A DNA stretch of 64,000 nucleotides from Rhyacichthys aspro (lineage: Eukaryota; Chordata; Actinopteri; Gobiiformes; Rhyacichthyidae). The position numbers and the translations under genes are program-made. Location of the stretch: NCBI GenBank assembly GCA_036850595.1, contig CM072162.1, forward strand, positions 18,343,758 through 18,407,757. Reading direction: 5' to 3'. This document shows positions 1-11,758 of the stretch, piece by piece (the stretch's first letter is position 1; the number at the start of each line of letters is the position of its first letter). The notes beneath the pieces are model-generated. The model worked only from the letters and a program-made list of their open reading frames with translations. It searched no databases and was not told where the DNA came from.

Positions 1-757
1 ATCAAACTCTAATCTGGTGCTTTTGATAGATGTTGCTTTTTATTTCCAGTGTTTATGGAAATACCCAACAACAGTCTTGTGTGGTCCTGTGTTTAATGAA
101 ACACACTCACATAACCATCAGATGAGTGGCCAGTACACAGTGTTCACCGAGGAGTGTGGCTCTAAGAGGGCGAAAACCTGGCAGCACTGAGGGGACTGTG
201 ATATCACTTATATAAACTTAATGGATCTATGAAGCCGCAGGTAGAATTTGTAATGACAAAAATGACCCTGTTTGAAGGACTAGTAGCTATGGCAACAACT
301 ACATCCCATTTAGCCAGTGGTTCTCATAACCAGTAAGTAATCTTTATAAAGCATAGATGAATAACATTTTAAAGCAGGAATTGTGTGTCTTTTTTTTTTT
401 AATCATCCTTATGCTTTTAAGAGAAACTTTGCATGAATGTCTTCAGAGTTAATGTCAGGACTCAGTCAACTGTTCAAGCAATGGTCATGTGACAGCTGTA
501 TGAATTGTTATGAATGAAAAATTTCAGACACTGACCTTAGCGTTCAAATAAAAAAAAACTGAACCTTTAACAACAGTAAAAGACTGTGCTGTAAGCTACT
601 TTACTGAAGCTGCAGAAGGCCGTAAGTGGAAAATAGTTTAAAGTATGGCTTATTTATCTTGTGGTGGCCACTTAAATACCTGTAAACTTCATAAAGCATC
701 AGTGGAACACATGGTACAGTGATTGGCCCACGAAAGAAAAACTATTGAGCAGTGTTT

Positions 758-803
758 GATCATTTATTTTCTACCAAGTAGCGGGGCCGGAGCCTGTCCC
801 ACC
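758..803 (+). repeat. Short remnant of a common teleost interspersed repeat
   Basis: The stretch from TTTATTTTCTACC through GGGGCCGGAGCCTGTCCCA resembles the widespread fish repeat whose head reads roughly 'CCATTTTCT...GGAGCCTATCCCAGCT'. A further piece of what looks like the same family lies in a lrrfip2 intron around 61533-61645. The match is from memory and the fragment is short and diverged. Confidence 0.35.
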
Positions 804-3800
804 TGTTTTTGTGTTTGGACCAAGTAAGAACGCCTTAGAAAGAATCCACATTAACACAAGAAGGAAATTCCATATTCAATTCAGAAATACAGTGGCACCT
901 TAGTCGTTCACCTGGTTGTCCGCATTCGACATTAACAGAGGGACACAGGTTTCCCAGCTCGGGTCTTGTCTTGCAGCTGTAACTGTCCAATAAAGGCAAA
1001 AAAGACGAAAAAAAGTTTACAAAAAGGCTGTTGCTGTCGCTCTTGTAAGGCACAAGTGCTAACCACCAATTAGTCACTTTCTTTGAATATGGTAGGTTCT
1101 CCATCCCGATCTTATCCCTAGTGGCAGTCTTTGGGAGGATGGATAAACAAAAACAACTGAGGTGAGTGTTAACTGAGCATAGAAGGAAGACTTTCTCATC
1201 CTTATCTCTGTACATTTAAGCCCAACAGTGCCACCAATGGTCAGGGGAAAAACAGGACACTAATCACCAAATATATAATTAAATAAATACCACCAAAAAT
1301 AAAATATAACATATACCAGCAACAAAATAACTTCAACAAAACCAACCAAGTGCATCTGGAAACATTATGCTTTAAAATGAGGCTTTGAAAGTGTGGTTTT
1401 AAAGCTAGTGGCATTTGATTTTGATTGGACTGAACCCTGATCCCCTCTGTCCTCTATTTTCGCAGTCTCTGGTGGGAATAAGAGTGTCCCCTCCTCTTTC
1501 CTGGGATGTCCCATTGCAGCACACAGCTCGAGGTCCAGCTGTGTTGGTGCTGTCAGCCTCATGCTCCTCCGGTCCATCTCCTCCGGGCCACATGAGCCGC
1601 TCCCATGGCGGGCTCAGGGGGATTAGCCTCCAAAGACGAGGGGTGAGGGGTTCAGCAGCAAGTGTTCAGGGGTCAACTAGAGGCCTTACATTTGATCTCC
1701 TCACGAGTACAAATTAATATGCTGTGATGTATTATTTTAATTGAACCAGCTTCAGGAGAAATGAGCCGCGGTTTGTCGGCTGATTCTCGGCTCAGTGTCT
1801 GGGGCCTGGGTGTATTATGAGAGCGGGGGCACTTACTTGGTCACATGAGTCTGGGGTTAATGAATTTATACAAAAAGAGAAGTTTATTGCTCACTCATGT
1901 GGGATATTTGCCTTGAGTTCACCTTAAAACATGCCACTGAAATCTGAGAAGTACAGTACATTTGTCATAAAACTTGCCAAAGGGAACATTCAGCCTCCTT
2001 TATTGTAGTATATATATTAAACTGTTATATATAAATGTTGGCTGCACAAGACTATGGTAAAAATATTCCTCAGCTTTCATCCAAACCTGATTTTCATGTA
2101 ATCTGATTAACCATAACCTTATGACCACAAAGATGTTAGGAGACTAATATGTTTCTACTGACACCTGTTGGTATATCAGGAGCATGTAGCATGTTGTGTT
2201 GGTGCAGTGGGGACAGTAGAAGGGCAGGGGTAAAGATTTAAACAATTTCTACCAAAGCCACATTGTGATGGCATAATAGGGACAGTGTATTTGTAAAATG
2301 TATCCTGGGTTATTTCCAGTCTGCAATAGTGAGTACTTACAAAGAAAGATGAGCTGGACAATCATGTCTGAGCCACAGGGGTCCCTCTGCAAAATGCTGG
2401 GTTTTCTTTTGAGTCTGTCAACAGGAGGAGGCACAGCTGTTATCCTAGTGTGTCCTGGTTTGACGGGGATTGTCCTGTTTTCAAGCTCCTTTACTGAGCT
2501 CACGTCTCAATTAAAATCTGTGAAAAACAACTGCAGTAAACCTGAACACATTTTATCAGAGCCTTGACAGTTTCCATGTTATAGTTTTGACCCATAGGTG
2601 AATATTTAGATGACCACACTCAATACAAGATGGTTACTTTAATATCAACATCTGTGAATGTGTCTGTGACGTACACTTATATATGTGTCTATTATGAACA
2701 TATTGTGACTATATTAGGCCAGAACAAAGTCAGTAAGTGTCAGTAAGTTCAAATGTGTCCATGTTCTTCCCATTTTGTTCTGCAAATGTCTTGAAAGTCA
2801 TAATTTTTCATCTGTTCTCAAAGTGATCAGTGCAATGCAAAGTAAAAGTGCTCCATGCCATCCCTATTTTCTGAAAGGGAAAAGGAGGTTAGTATTTTGA
2901 TGATGGCATTTGACTCTGGACAGACAGACTCTAATTCTGCCCCGAGGCCAAAGGTGTGACACTCCCCACCGGTCGTCGTCCGCAGGTGCAAAAACTTGAG
3001 AGGCCTCTTAAAGTTGCACACCTGCGTGGTGCCTTTCAAACTCCACGTAGCCTCTGGGGATATTCCTCTGAGGAAGATACACATGAAATATGTCAGCACA
3101 GACTGATCTCAGCCAGAATCAGATTCTGATCGGACATGAGGGATGTTTAGACAAGGTAAGATCAGCTCTCCACAGTGTTACAAATGACAAAAGTAACAAA
3201 AGCTGTAGTGAATGTCGAGAGGAAAACGTCTGCCGCTTTTCCTGTAAACATGAGCAAACCTGCTGCAACAAAATAAAGGCTCTTTTTAAGAAGTAAGCAG
3301 TTTGACGTCTCTCTTTTTTTATTCAAAGTCTATGGCAGCCAAACTAAGCTTCTGTGCCTGCCTCCATCGTGATAAATGTACGTAAACAGAGCACACACAA
3401 CAGAGGACAAAACAACTGATGTTATAACTCTGCTCTCTATGGCAGCGGAGTAAACTTCCACAAACGGAAACGTGTTCACCACTTTCTACAGACGAAAGAT
3501 TACATTTCTCCTTTGATTTTTAAATTACAGTTGCATCCAGTAGTTGATATTGTTTTATTTTTCTTGAGTACAGGGTTATTAAATTATAGTGCTGAACTGA
3601 TATAGACAGATTTATTGAATAACTGGCCTGCCATTTGTAAAGAGACCAAGGCAAGATGACCATTTATATGAAACTGTGCTGCCACTGTATTCACTGTGTC
3701 AGCCTGAACCCATTTCATCTGATTAACACTGCTGTTTACCCACTGCTTTGGAAAACGGTGCAGTGTCTTGTGTGTCTTCACGGTCTGTAAAGTCTGCTGT

Positions 3801-4338
3801 CCAAGTTGCACACTGCACCTCTGAGGGATATGGGTCTTCGGAGACCAGCCGTGATAAGTGTCCCTTGTATGGAGCCTGACACTTTTACATGCGAGGCTGA
3901 AATGTAACCTTCCTCAGCTAAATGATGTCTTTCAGACTCGTGTCTAGTTAATTCTGTTTTTCTCCCACTGAAGCACAAACAGACATGCAGACCATACACA
4001 CATAACTTATCTCAGGGCTTATAAAACACTTGTGGTCCAGCAGGTGTAAATACATAAATATGATCAAAAATCCTCATCAGATTTAAGCCAATTGTACGTT
4101 TACAGAGTGCCCCTTTACAAATTCTCCAGAGGAAAGAGAAATGTTTCCAAAAGGCTCTCCCAGCTTGTCACACAAGAGGTATAGACCTTCAAGGCCTTTA
4201 AATCCTCCTCTTGGCTCCAAGCATTTTCAGCTAAAGCAAAGTTAAATCATGTAATTTGGACCAGTGTCTTTATGATTTGCCGAAGCAGTGCGTGGAAGCA
4301 AGTCACCTCACTTACTGAATAAACAAAAATTTGTTCAG

Positions 4339-4512
4339 CTCAAATAAAATTTGATGAGGAGATAATTTTGCGAGCAAACTGCATAAAGCGCTCTCTCATG
4401 AGCCGTGCTTCGAGGAGAAATCAGCCGAGGCTTGAGGAGGCGGCTCAGCACATGATGGACAAGATTACTGGGAAGGATATGAACTGTGTAAAGACTCACT
4501 ACGAACAGCTCA
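4339..4512 (+). other. Tentative unassigned exon-like ORF
   Basis: The + strand is open from 4341 to a TAA at 4518-4520 and the translation looks protein-like: acidic start (KFDEE), a basic patch (RSLMSRASRRNQPR), then a helical-looking segment (LEEAAQHMMDKITGK) and THYEQLS. It is preceded by an AG (TTGTTCAG, 4331-4338) and a strong donor consensus GTGAGT starts at 4513. Joined there, it would be a symmetric phase-1 exon of 174 nt. I do not recognise the protein and found no partner exons nearby. The opposite strand is also open here, so chance or an old pseudogene are real alternatives. Confidence 0.22.
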
Positions 4513-4755
4513 GTGAGTAATACACTAAACATATACTGTATATACTGTATGTGAACATTACAGGCCTTTATTATTTTTCCTTTTATCGTGTTTGCAGGTT
4601 TTATGTCAGTCTGTTGAGGCTTTACTACAAAACAGCCCAATCCAGTGTAATATGTGTGTAAGCATTAAAATGGGAACATAGAAATAAGACCAGTGCAAAA
4701 AAAGACATTTTCACATATTCAAGTTCTCATGAGAACAGCTCTGTCCAGATTTAAG

Positions 4756-5218
4756 TCATTGCTTAAGGCCTCTGTTAAAGATGTTAACGTTGGTCTGCAG
4801 TTTTAGGTCAGAGGGAAGAGAGTTCCACAGTCTGGGCTCTTTAAAGGAGAAGCAAGACTGTCCAAAAGATGTTCTAAACTTTGGAACAACGCAGTCCCCA
4901 CTGACAGAGGCTTGGGTGGGAGAGCTCTGACGACTCAACTCAACAGTGAGAGCAGAAAACAGTGGTGATACACGATTATTCAAAAACAACACACAAAACC
5001 AGTTTCAAAATGATAAAATTTACAAAGTTTTCAGAAGTAAAAAGTTTGTATTTTTTAATGATATCACAATGATGCCATCTCATAGCTTTTCTATCCAAGA
5101 CCTTGATTGTCTGCTTGTACAGTGAAACAACTGGCTTTAACATGGAGGGGGAGGATTGTGACCATGACGTGATGCAACAAGAAAGATGTGAGAAAATCAT
5201 TGCATGCATATATAACAA
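4756..5218 (-). mobile_element. Dead LINE fragment (reverse transcriptase ORF C-terminal tail)
   Basis: On the minus strand two ORF pieces (5218 to 4976 and 4992 to 4756) read like the end of a fish non-LTR retrotransposon polyprotein. The first contains FSHLSCCITSW, like the 'Y..l.YCi..W' block after the RT domain. The second contains VPKFRTSFGQSCFSFKEPRL followed by WNSLPSDLK, the usual 'FGxxSF...WNSLP' tail of L2/CR1/Rex-type ORF2 proteins. The pieces lie in different frames, with the break in the T-run near 4980-4992, so the copy is frameshifted and 5'-truncated. Subfamily cannot be fixed without a repeat library. Confidence 0.65.
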
Positions 5219-5907
5219 AACAGCTTAATGTGATAAGTCCCTTCTGATGAAACTAAAACAGTTAAAATTTGATTTGACCTTCTTGAATACACATGACCCA
5301 ACAAAACTCACAGTGTCTTTATCAAACCAAGCAAACTAACCTTTTTAAAGCCATTGCTCCATCTTCCAGTTTTCCCTGAGCCTCAATCAGAGCTGAATCC
5401 CACAGAAAAGCATCTGCAATCTGGCATTTCATCAGGAGATAAATCCTGGAGCTGCTCTGCTGACAATGAATCGGACACTGATATGGTGGATTGCACTGCG
5501 ACTGTCTGAGCTTCTGTATTCAAGTAGGTTTGAAAGTAATTGTTGACAGTGGCGGATATGAAGTGGAACTGATTTCAAATACCTTGTAAAATCATGGGAA
5601 CTTTAATATTGTACGCAACATGAGTGGGTGTCGTATGAGCATTGACAGAGTTATGTTTTTAGGATGATGCTGTTGTTACAAAACTCACCTTTCACCGTCC
5701 AAGGAATTTGGAAAAAGAAACACAAAATCAGTTTGCAATCAGTCTTTTTTGTGATGTCTTAACAATTCTCTGCTGATGTAGAACTGAATGTTTAAAGTGG
5801 GTTTACTTCATGTCTGTTTAAGTGGCTGAAGATAAAGACCAGATGCATTTCATTAGCAGCAAAAGGAAGTAAAGTACAGAAACATTGGTAAGAATGAGCT
5901 AAGTCAA

Positions 5908-6200
5908 GGGATGTCCCGATAACACTTTTACAGCACAGGTACTTAAAATTATGTACTTGCCAATACTAAGAGCAGGTGTGAATATTTATGAAGCATACAC
6001 AGATTTCACTGAAGTTGATTTTTCATGTTTCATCAGTGACTTGCATTGCTTTAAATTCATTTGCAGTAAAACATGGCCAAAAAGTGCTACACAGAGAAAG
6101 AGGGAACTTAAAATGACACTGCTGTGGGTTTAATGGCTGTACTTATGTCCTAAATGTAAAGTTGTCAGGTACAGATTAGCTGCAGTGCCAATGCCAAGCC
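5908..6200 (+). repeat. Possible diverged DNA-transposon remnant
   Basis: The stretch begins GGGATGTCCCGATAACAC, which resembles the start of a common vertebrate repeat ('GGGATGTCCCGATAC...'), and continues with CTTGCCAATACTAAGAGCAG, like its 'gccgataccgatact' interior. The opposite terminal inverted repeat is not visible, so the right limit is arbitrary. Confidence 0.3.
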
Positions 6201-7200
6201 TTACCTCAAATGAGTTTCACTGTTATGCCTCTGTATTGACACAATACAGGGCTTTATCATGTTTTCCTTAAGGACTGTTACACTGTGTTCAATGTGTCTG
6301 GTTCCCATACTGATTGTAATTTAACTTCTCCTGCCTTTGTCATAGTCTTAGTCAAAGTGTACCATCTTTTTTTGTAACTCTCAGGACAGCAGAGATTCCC
6401 CAAAACTGAGGAGATCAAACAAATACAAAGAATAAAGGGCTTTAATACCGGCATCAAAGTACTCCTATCGCTATTCTCTGGACAAGCTGAGCTATAAAGA
6501 CACAGCAGTTCCCTACAATTGCTCATAATTCACCCATTCATTCAAACAAACAGCTGTAGGTTAGTTGACAAAGCACTTAAAAAGGGATTTTCAATTAAAG
6601 AACCTGCATGGGAAACCCCTGACAGGCAACAATACAACTCACTGAAATATGAGAGAAGACACAAATCCCGGAAGTGTTTACATCAACAACACCCAGCGCT
6701 GGAATTCAGCCTCATTTTAGGTCTTTTAATGTCTTATACCACTGTGTATGATATCAGATGTGCTTTCTTTGAAGTCGTAAGCTCATAATGCCCAAATGTG
6801 AATGGCTTGTTTTTTTTCCATGCAACATCTCAGAGTCCCTCATATGACAACACCCTCTGTTTACCCTCCTGACTTCCATCCCACGCATCCTGTTTGTGGC
6901 AGCATCTCCCATTGTATCTCACCTGAGCAGGTACAGGCCCTTTATCACACTGGTCCCGCTGCAGCTGGGACACCCAACTGAAAACTTGAATGTGCTTTTG
7001 TTGTGTTATCAACATTTAGCTTTATCATTTCTTAAGTGGGAGGGAAAATGAAAGAAGCCACACAAAGAGAGGCTATCGGAGGGACAAAGATTTCTGGGTG
7101 TGTAACGTATCTGAATGGCTGATTAAGCTCATAAAACATATAGCTTCAATGTATTGCATGACCTTTGCTTTAAAATAATCAGAAAAACATGTTGTTACAG

Positions 7201-7240
7201 GGCACATTGGTGGCTCAGCTGGTAGAGCACATACCACACA
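7201..7240 (+). repeat. Isolated tRNA-like A-box segment (possible SINE head)
   Basis: TGGCTCAGCTGGTAGAGCA at about 7211-7229 matches the A-box/D-arm of a tRNA. No matching acceptor stem, anticodon loop or B-box follows at tRNA spacing, so this is not a functional tRNA gene. A decayed tRNA-derived SINE head is the likeliest explanation. Confidence 0.3.
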
Positions 7241-8593
7241 CTCGACCAGTCCATTAAAACATGACTTGATTGACGTCTTTATGAAGTTGGCAAATGTGAA
7301 TGACCAAAGAAATATGTACATTAATGTTGGAATTTGAATACTTGCCTGACAATGTCTCAGCTGAACTAAAGAAAGTCATCTGCAGCAATAAACATAGCAA
7401 TTAATCTGATTTTTTTATAGTGTAGTGTCCAATATGTGTGTCACATACACTGGACATTTGTGCAGGAGCTGGATTCATACAAGATTTGTGAGTTCTCAAA
7501 TTGATTCAAATTGATGTTGTACAGCGAAGGGCAATGAGTTCCTCCCAACCCACTGTGGGTGTGGACCATGATACAGACTGATGTGGGTGTGTTTTAAGTT
7601 TGATAAGGTTTTTTTTTTACTGTTACTAATGTAAACATGTCATTGCTTTAATTGAATGAAAATGTATTTATTCAGGTGGTTTATCCAATCACTGACCAGG
7701 TATTCATCTAAAGGTAAAAAGGTCATACATCTAATAAGGTTTGTGTGTGTGAGAGGTCAAATGAAGAATTGTGCATCATTTGTTACATGTTTTGCCATAA
7801 TTAACATCAGAATTACTGTTGCATTTGACTATTTTATTAGTATTCAGTTTGTGCCAGAACTATTTTTGACCAAAGAGCTCAGCTGAGGTCATGTCTAAAC
7901 TGTTTGCAAATATCACTTCTGATTGGGCACATTAAAGCAATTGTGATGTTCCTGTTCAAAGCTCATATTTGATTGATGAAAGGAGAGCACCTCAGCTGAT
8001 GTCACTGTGGAGGAAATGCTTTGAAGCCAATGTGGGCAAAGGGACATCACAAAGCAGCGTTGTAGCCGGCAGCATCCTAAACACATGACGCTATCCTGAT
8101 GAGAACTGGGCCTCACAATGAGCTGTACATTTGCTATAATGTGAGCATCTTGATGAGGGGCCTACCTTCAAAGTGACAGAGGTTCATGTTTGCCATCAGG
8201 GATGAAGGTAAAGGTAAACAAATGACTTAACGCTTTATCTCTAAACAACAGAAAAGTATTTGCTCACCTGCATGAAACCTGCTTAATTTTACAACAAGGA
8301 TAATCACATTTTATTACAGGAAGTGACCAAACACATCAGATCAAAGTAAATGAGCCAGTTTTTTGCTGAGACTGGATGTCAAACACTGAACCAATTTACC
8401 GAAATTTGTGAGAAGTAGAAGTCTCTAAGTTCATCCAGGACATATGTGCTCTCTGTTTCAATATCCAGCTTTTATAAGCCACACATTAAAACAAAATCTG
8501 CCCCATTTAGGGAAGTTATGATATCGCCTTTTCTAGAACAAATATGAACACTTCAAGTAATAATTCATAACCTGTATTGAAGAACTGATCTCT

Positions 8594-8706
<113 letters not shown>

Positions 8707-8907
8707 ATCACATGTTTCAGTTCACATCACATGAGAAAACTGTGATTGATTTGTTTTAAAGTAAGCATCATTTTTTGTTTGTTCTACAGTAAAATATTGT
8801 TAAGCAGTACTATATAGCTAAAGAGAAAATAAACTTAAACTGCAGTGAGCAAAGTACCAAGCGTTTGTAACTGTACAACCAAGAACAAACCATTTGTGAT
8901 TTTTTTT

Positions 8908-9030
8908 CTGGGGTTGGGCATTTTACCTTTATTTGACAGTAGATAGACAGGAAGCAGGGTGAAAGAGAGAGAAGTGACACTGGGCAAATGATCCAGACGG
9001 GAATCAAAAAGCGGGTCTGAGCATTTGCCA
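8908..9030 (-). repeat. Diverged teleost tRNA-SINE-like repeat
   Basis: The order TTTACCTTTATTTGACAG, GACAGGAAGCAGGGTGAAAG, AGAGAAGTGAC, GGCAAATGATCCAGACGGGA and ATCAAAAAGCGGGTCTGAGC follows a very common fish repeat ('...gacaggaaag.ggggagagag...gtgacatgcagcaaaggg...ggaatcgaacc.gggtc'). The GGGAATCAAA block is a decayed B-box in reverse orientation, suggesting minus-strand orientation. Recognised from memory, not from a library search. Confidence 0.5.
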
Positions 9031-9087
9031 TTTGTTTTGTTTGACTGGATCACAGAAATATTGGTTATATTTAATCAGTTGATTGTT

Positions 9088-9600
9088 TAAAGCAACACTA
9101 TATAACATTTTACCCCAAAACATGGAGCCTAAAATTAATTAACAAATACCTTTAAATTCATTTTGAATGGTTTCTTGATATAAAACAAGGAAACTAACCC
9201 CACTTTTACAGAATAGTGCACCTGGTTTGACAGATTCTTCACTATATTTCTGTGAGTATATACTATATTTCTATTTCTGTGAGAATATCTGTAGGATAAT
9301 TATGAAAAATGTTGTATCTTTTTGTCTTTTGGTAGGTACCCAGCCTGAGAAGTTAGATAGTGTACCTTTTATTTTTGACAAGTGGTGCCATTATGAGTCA
9401 CGTATTTTTCAGAGAGCATTGGGGGTTTTTCTTCATTGTTTTAAGCTGCCATTGAAATTGAAAGTAATAATGTGTTGGAACATTATGGTTTTAAGTTAGA
9501 ATGAAGTCGAGTCTGGAGAAACTGGCCCCATATTCAGCTGTAGTGTGACAGTGCCCTCTAGTGTCCAATCTGAATATCTGTGGCCTGTAACAGAAGCGGT
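9088..9600 (+). repeat. Possible interspersed repeat remnant
   Basis: It opens with TTAAAGCAACACTATATAAC and closes near GTGCCCTCTAGTGTCCAATC and CTGTGGCCTGTAACAGAAGC. Both motifs recur around short fish repeats as I remember them ('..aacactatgtaact..', 'ccctctagtgtcc'). No clear terminal repeats or target-site duplication were found, so the limits are approximate. Confidence 0.3.
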
Positions 9601-11239
9601 TCACAGTGAATTAAGTCAAATGGAGACCCTCTATCTCCATAATCTCTGTAGTGTTGAACAAAGAACCTAAATTGAGCCATATTCCAGCACTTATCTGTGA
9701 TCAGTTTGTGAGTATTTGAGTCTCTGCTTGAGGCTCTCAGGTGTACTCTGCTCCTGACTGTGTGGTATTTCTCTGAACTGAGATAACGCAGATAGAATCA
9801 GGACAAAAAGATCTCCCACCTGCGACACTGAGAGACTCTGATGTAGTTGTGTTTATCTCGTGTTGGCCTCCGCTGTGACGGCTCCTAAATCATTCTCTGT
9901 CATCAGATTATCTGCAAAGGAACTGGTCTGTAATTAGAGAAATGAAACAGATCAGACAGAATGACTTAAATTCATGTATTTACAATAAAATAAAATAGGC
10001 TTAGTCCAAAAACAGCAGTAACATTTAGAATATGGAAAAATACTATCATGCTTTTTAAGACAAAAGAAAGCTCTCGACTAAAATTTTGTGCATATAAAGT
10101 TATTTCAAAGTAAATGTATTTATCATTTGATTTGTTTACATCTTGTGTAAATCAGAGTTGGTCTGAATTTCTTGTGCTTTTAAATGTTCTTTATTATTTA
10201 TTACACTGAACTGTGAGGAGCTGTGATTAGTATTTGAAGCATAATGACTTTATTTCTATCACAATTAACAACTTTTATAATAATTTTCACATAGTAATTT
10301 AAATAACTATAAAATGCCCAAAATGGGACACCCACATTAAATGTATATTTCCCTATATCTCCTAAACCCTTTTAAATATGAGTGAGTCAGGCCTTTCTAA
10401 AACACATATTCAGCTGTGGACTAAATAACTTTTTTTTTTTATTATGGCAAAGATGAAAATATTATTTCTTTTGGTGTAAATATAACAAAGAAGAATACAA
10501 ATAAAAGATATCACAAAGTTTGGCAAATCTGTATTTTTTATTTGGTCTGCTCTGGAGTTAAATCAATCAAATATTGCTAAAAACATACCTGAGTTTGGCC
10601 ACTGATAAAAAAGAACTAAATATGTCGTGAAGACAAGGACAAGAGAGGTATAAACAGACAGTGAGGACACTGTCAGGTTTTAAAGTTTGATTGAACTGGT
10701 AATATGAGCGTAAAATGCGACTTTCTTTTTAGGAAATCTTTCATCTTCAGTTCATTTCGACCCTTAAAGTTTGAAATGCGTGTACAAGACTCAGACTACC
10801 TCTTGTAGTTCCCTTTACGGCCACAAGAAGACGCCATTTATCTATAACTCCACTAAATCGCTGGCGCATGGCTTCTCTTTTCACACTTGTAATGTACTAA
10901 TTGGATTGCTCTTATCAAAACCTCTGACTAAACAGCTCGGGTCAATAATGTGACGAATATAATGAACATATTATATTATATAATGATGGAAAGCAAATGT
11001 AGTTTCTGTTTTAACTTTTACATTTGTTTTTCAAGCTCCAGACTTAGAGCATCAGTGTTTTGTTTTGTTTTTTCAATGAAAAGGACTTAAACACGTTAAA
11101 ACTTGTTCCTGTTTTTTTCTGTTGGGGATAAACATGACAATGGAGTGGAAATCGGGTGGTAATATGGCCATCCTGCCATGAGGTATTATGCAGATGAGCT
11201 CAGTGGGCTGCATGCCCGGGCAGCTCCGCTCGGGACCTG

Positions 11240-11482
11240 AATAAGGAGGATTAATACCAGATGTTCATTGGGACGAGAAGCCAGCCAATCAGAGGCGAGG
11301 CCATTTGGTGAGTGGGCGGAGCTACAGTGTATCTACTAGGCTCAACATTTATTCTAACAGGTAGTTTAAAAACTAAACAAGTCCGGTAGCAGCTCCACAG
11401 AGAGAGACGAGCGAGAGAGCAGCTCAGTCAGCGGTGAACTCTGGGACTTTTCTGTTTTTCTTCTTCTGGATATGCGCACGAC
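11240..11482 (+). promoter_or_regulatory. Putative dact2 promoter and 5' UTR
   Basis: Directly upstream of the dact2 start lie a CCAAT box (11285-11289), a GC box GGGCGG (11314-11319) and a GGATTA homeodomain-type core (11248-11253, Otx/Pitx/Gsc-like). There is an AT-rich TTTAAAAA stretch near 11365. The transcription start is not determined; it probably lies between about 11330 and 11400. The 5' UTR then includes GA-rich sequence (11396-11420). No experimental evidence is available. Confidence 0.5.
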
Positions 11483-11489
11483 ATGTTGA
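11472..11489 (+). promoter_or_regulatory. Upstream ORF overlapping the dact2 start codon
   Basis: An ATG at 11472 opens a five-codon reading frame (M-R-T-T-C) ending in TGA at 11487-11489, which overlaps the main ATG at 11483 in another frame. If included in the transcript it could lower dact2 translation or force reinitiation. Its own context is weak to moderate. Confidence 0.6.
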
Positions 11490-11758
11490 GCAGAAAGGGC
11501 TCCAACGCGGGGATGATGGCTGTAGCTCACGCCGGAGTGGACCGCACCAGGGTCGGGGAGCGGCTGCACGCTGCTCTGGCCGGGCTCCAGGAGCTGCATC
11601 TGCTCCGGGACCGACAGAGTGAGATGGTCAACTGGGCCCTGAGAGCGGACCGAGAGGAGCCGGTCACCTCGCTTCACAAGAGCCCCGAGGACCCCAGACT
11701 GATGGGGGCCGAGGAGCAGCGGCTGGAGGCGACCCTCACTGCGCTCAAACAGCAACTG
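11483..11758 (+). CDS. dact2: dact2 coding exon 1
   Basis: Encodes residues 1-92, from MLSRKGSNAG to ATLTALKQQL, and ends in phase 0 at donor GTAAGA. The start was chosen because it gives the DACT2-like N-terminus, has G at -3 and is the first ATG in this frame after upstream sequence with no homology. The Leu heptads that begin the zipper are at its end. Confidence 0.9.

Noticed and set aside
835..1215. 126-codon minus-strand frame
   Set aside because: No recognisable domain or conserved motif, no splice context; treated as chance.
1415..1717. 100-codon + frame in a GC-richer patch
   Set aside because: Pro/Ser-rich translation without motif; the patch is more likely non-coding. A minus-strand frame overlaps it as well.
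4131..4184. Another possible small exon before the 4339-4512 segment
   Set aside because: AG/GT boundaries exist, but the reading phases do not join to the 4339 segment, so it gives no support.
7201..7275. Possible tRNA gene
   Set aside because: Only an A-box-like segment is present; no B-box, anticodon arm or acceptor stem could be formed.
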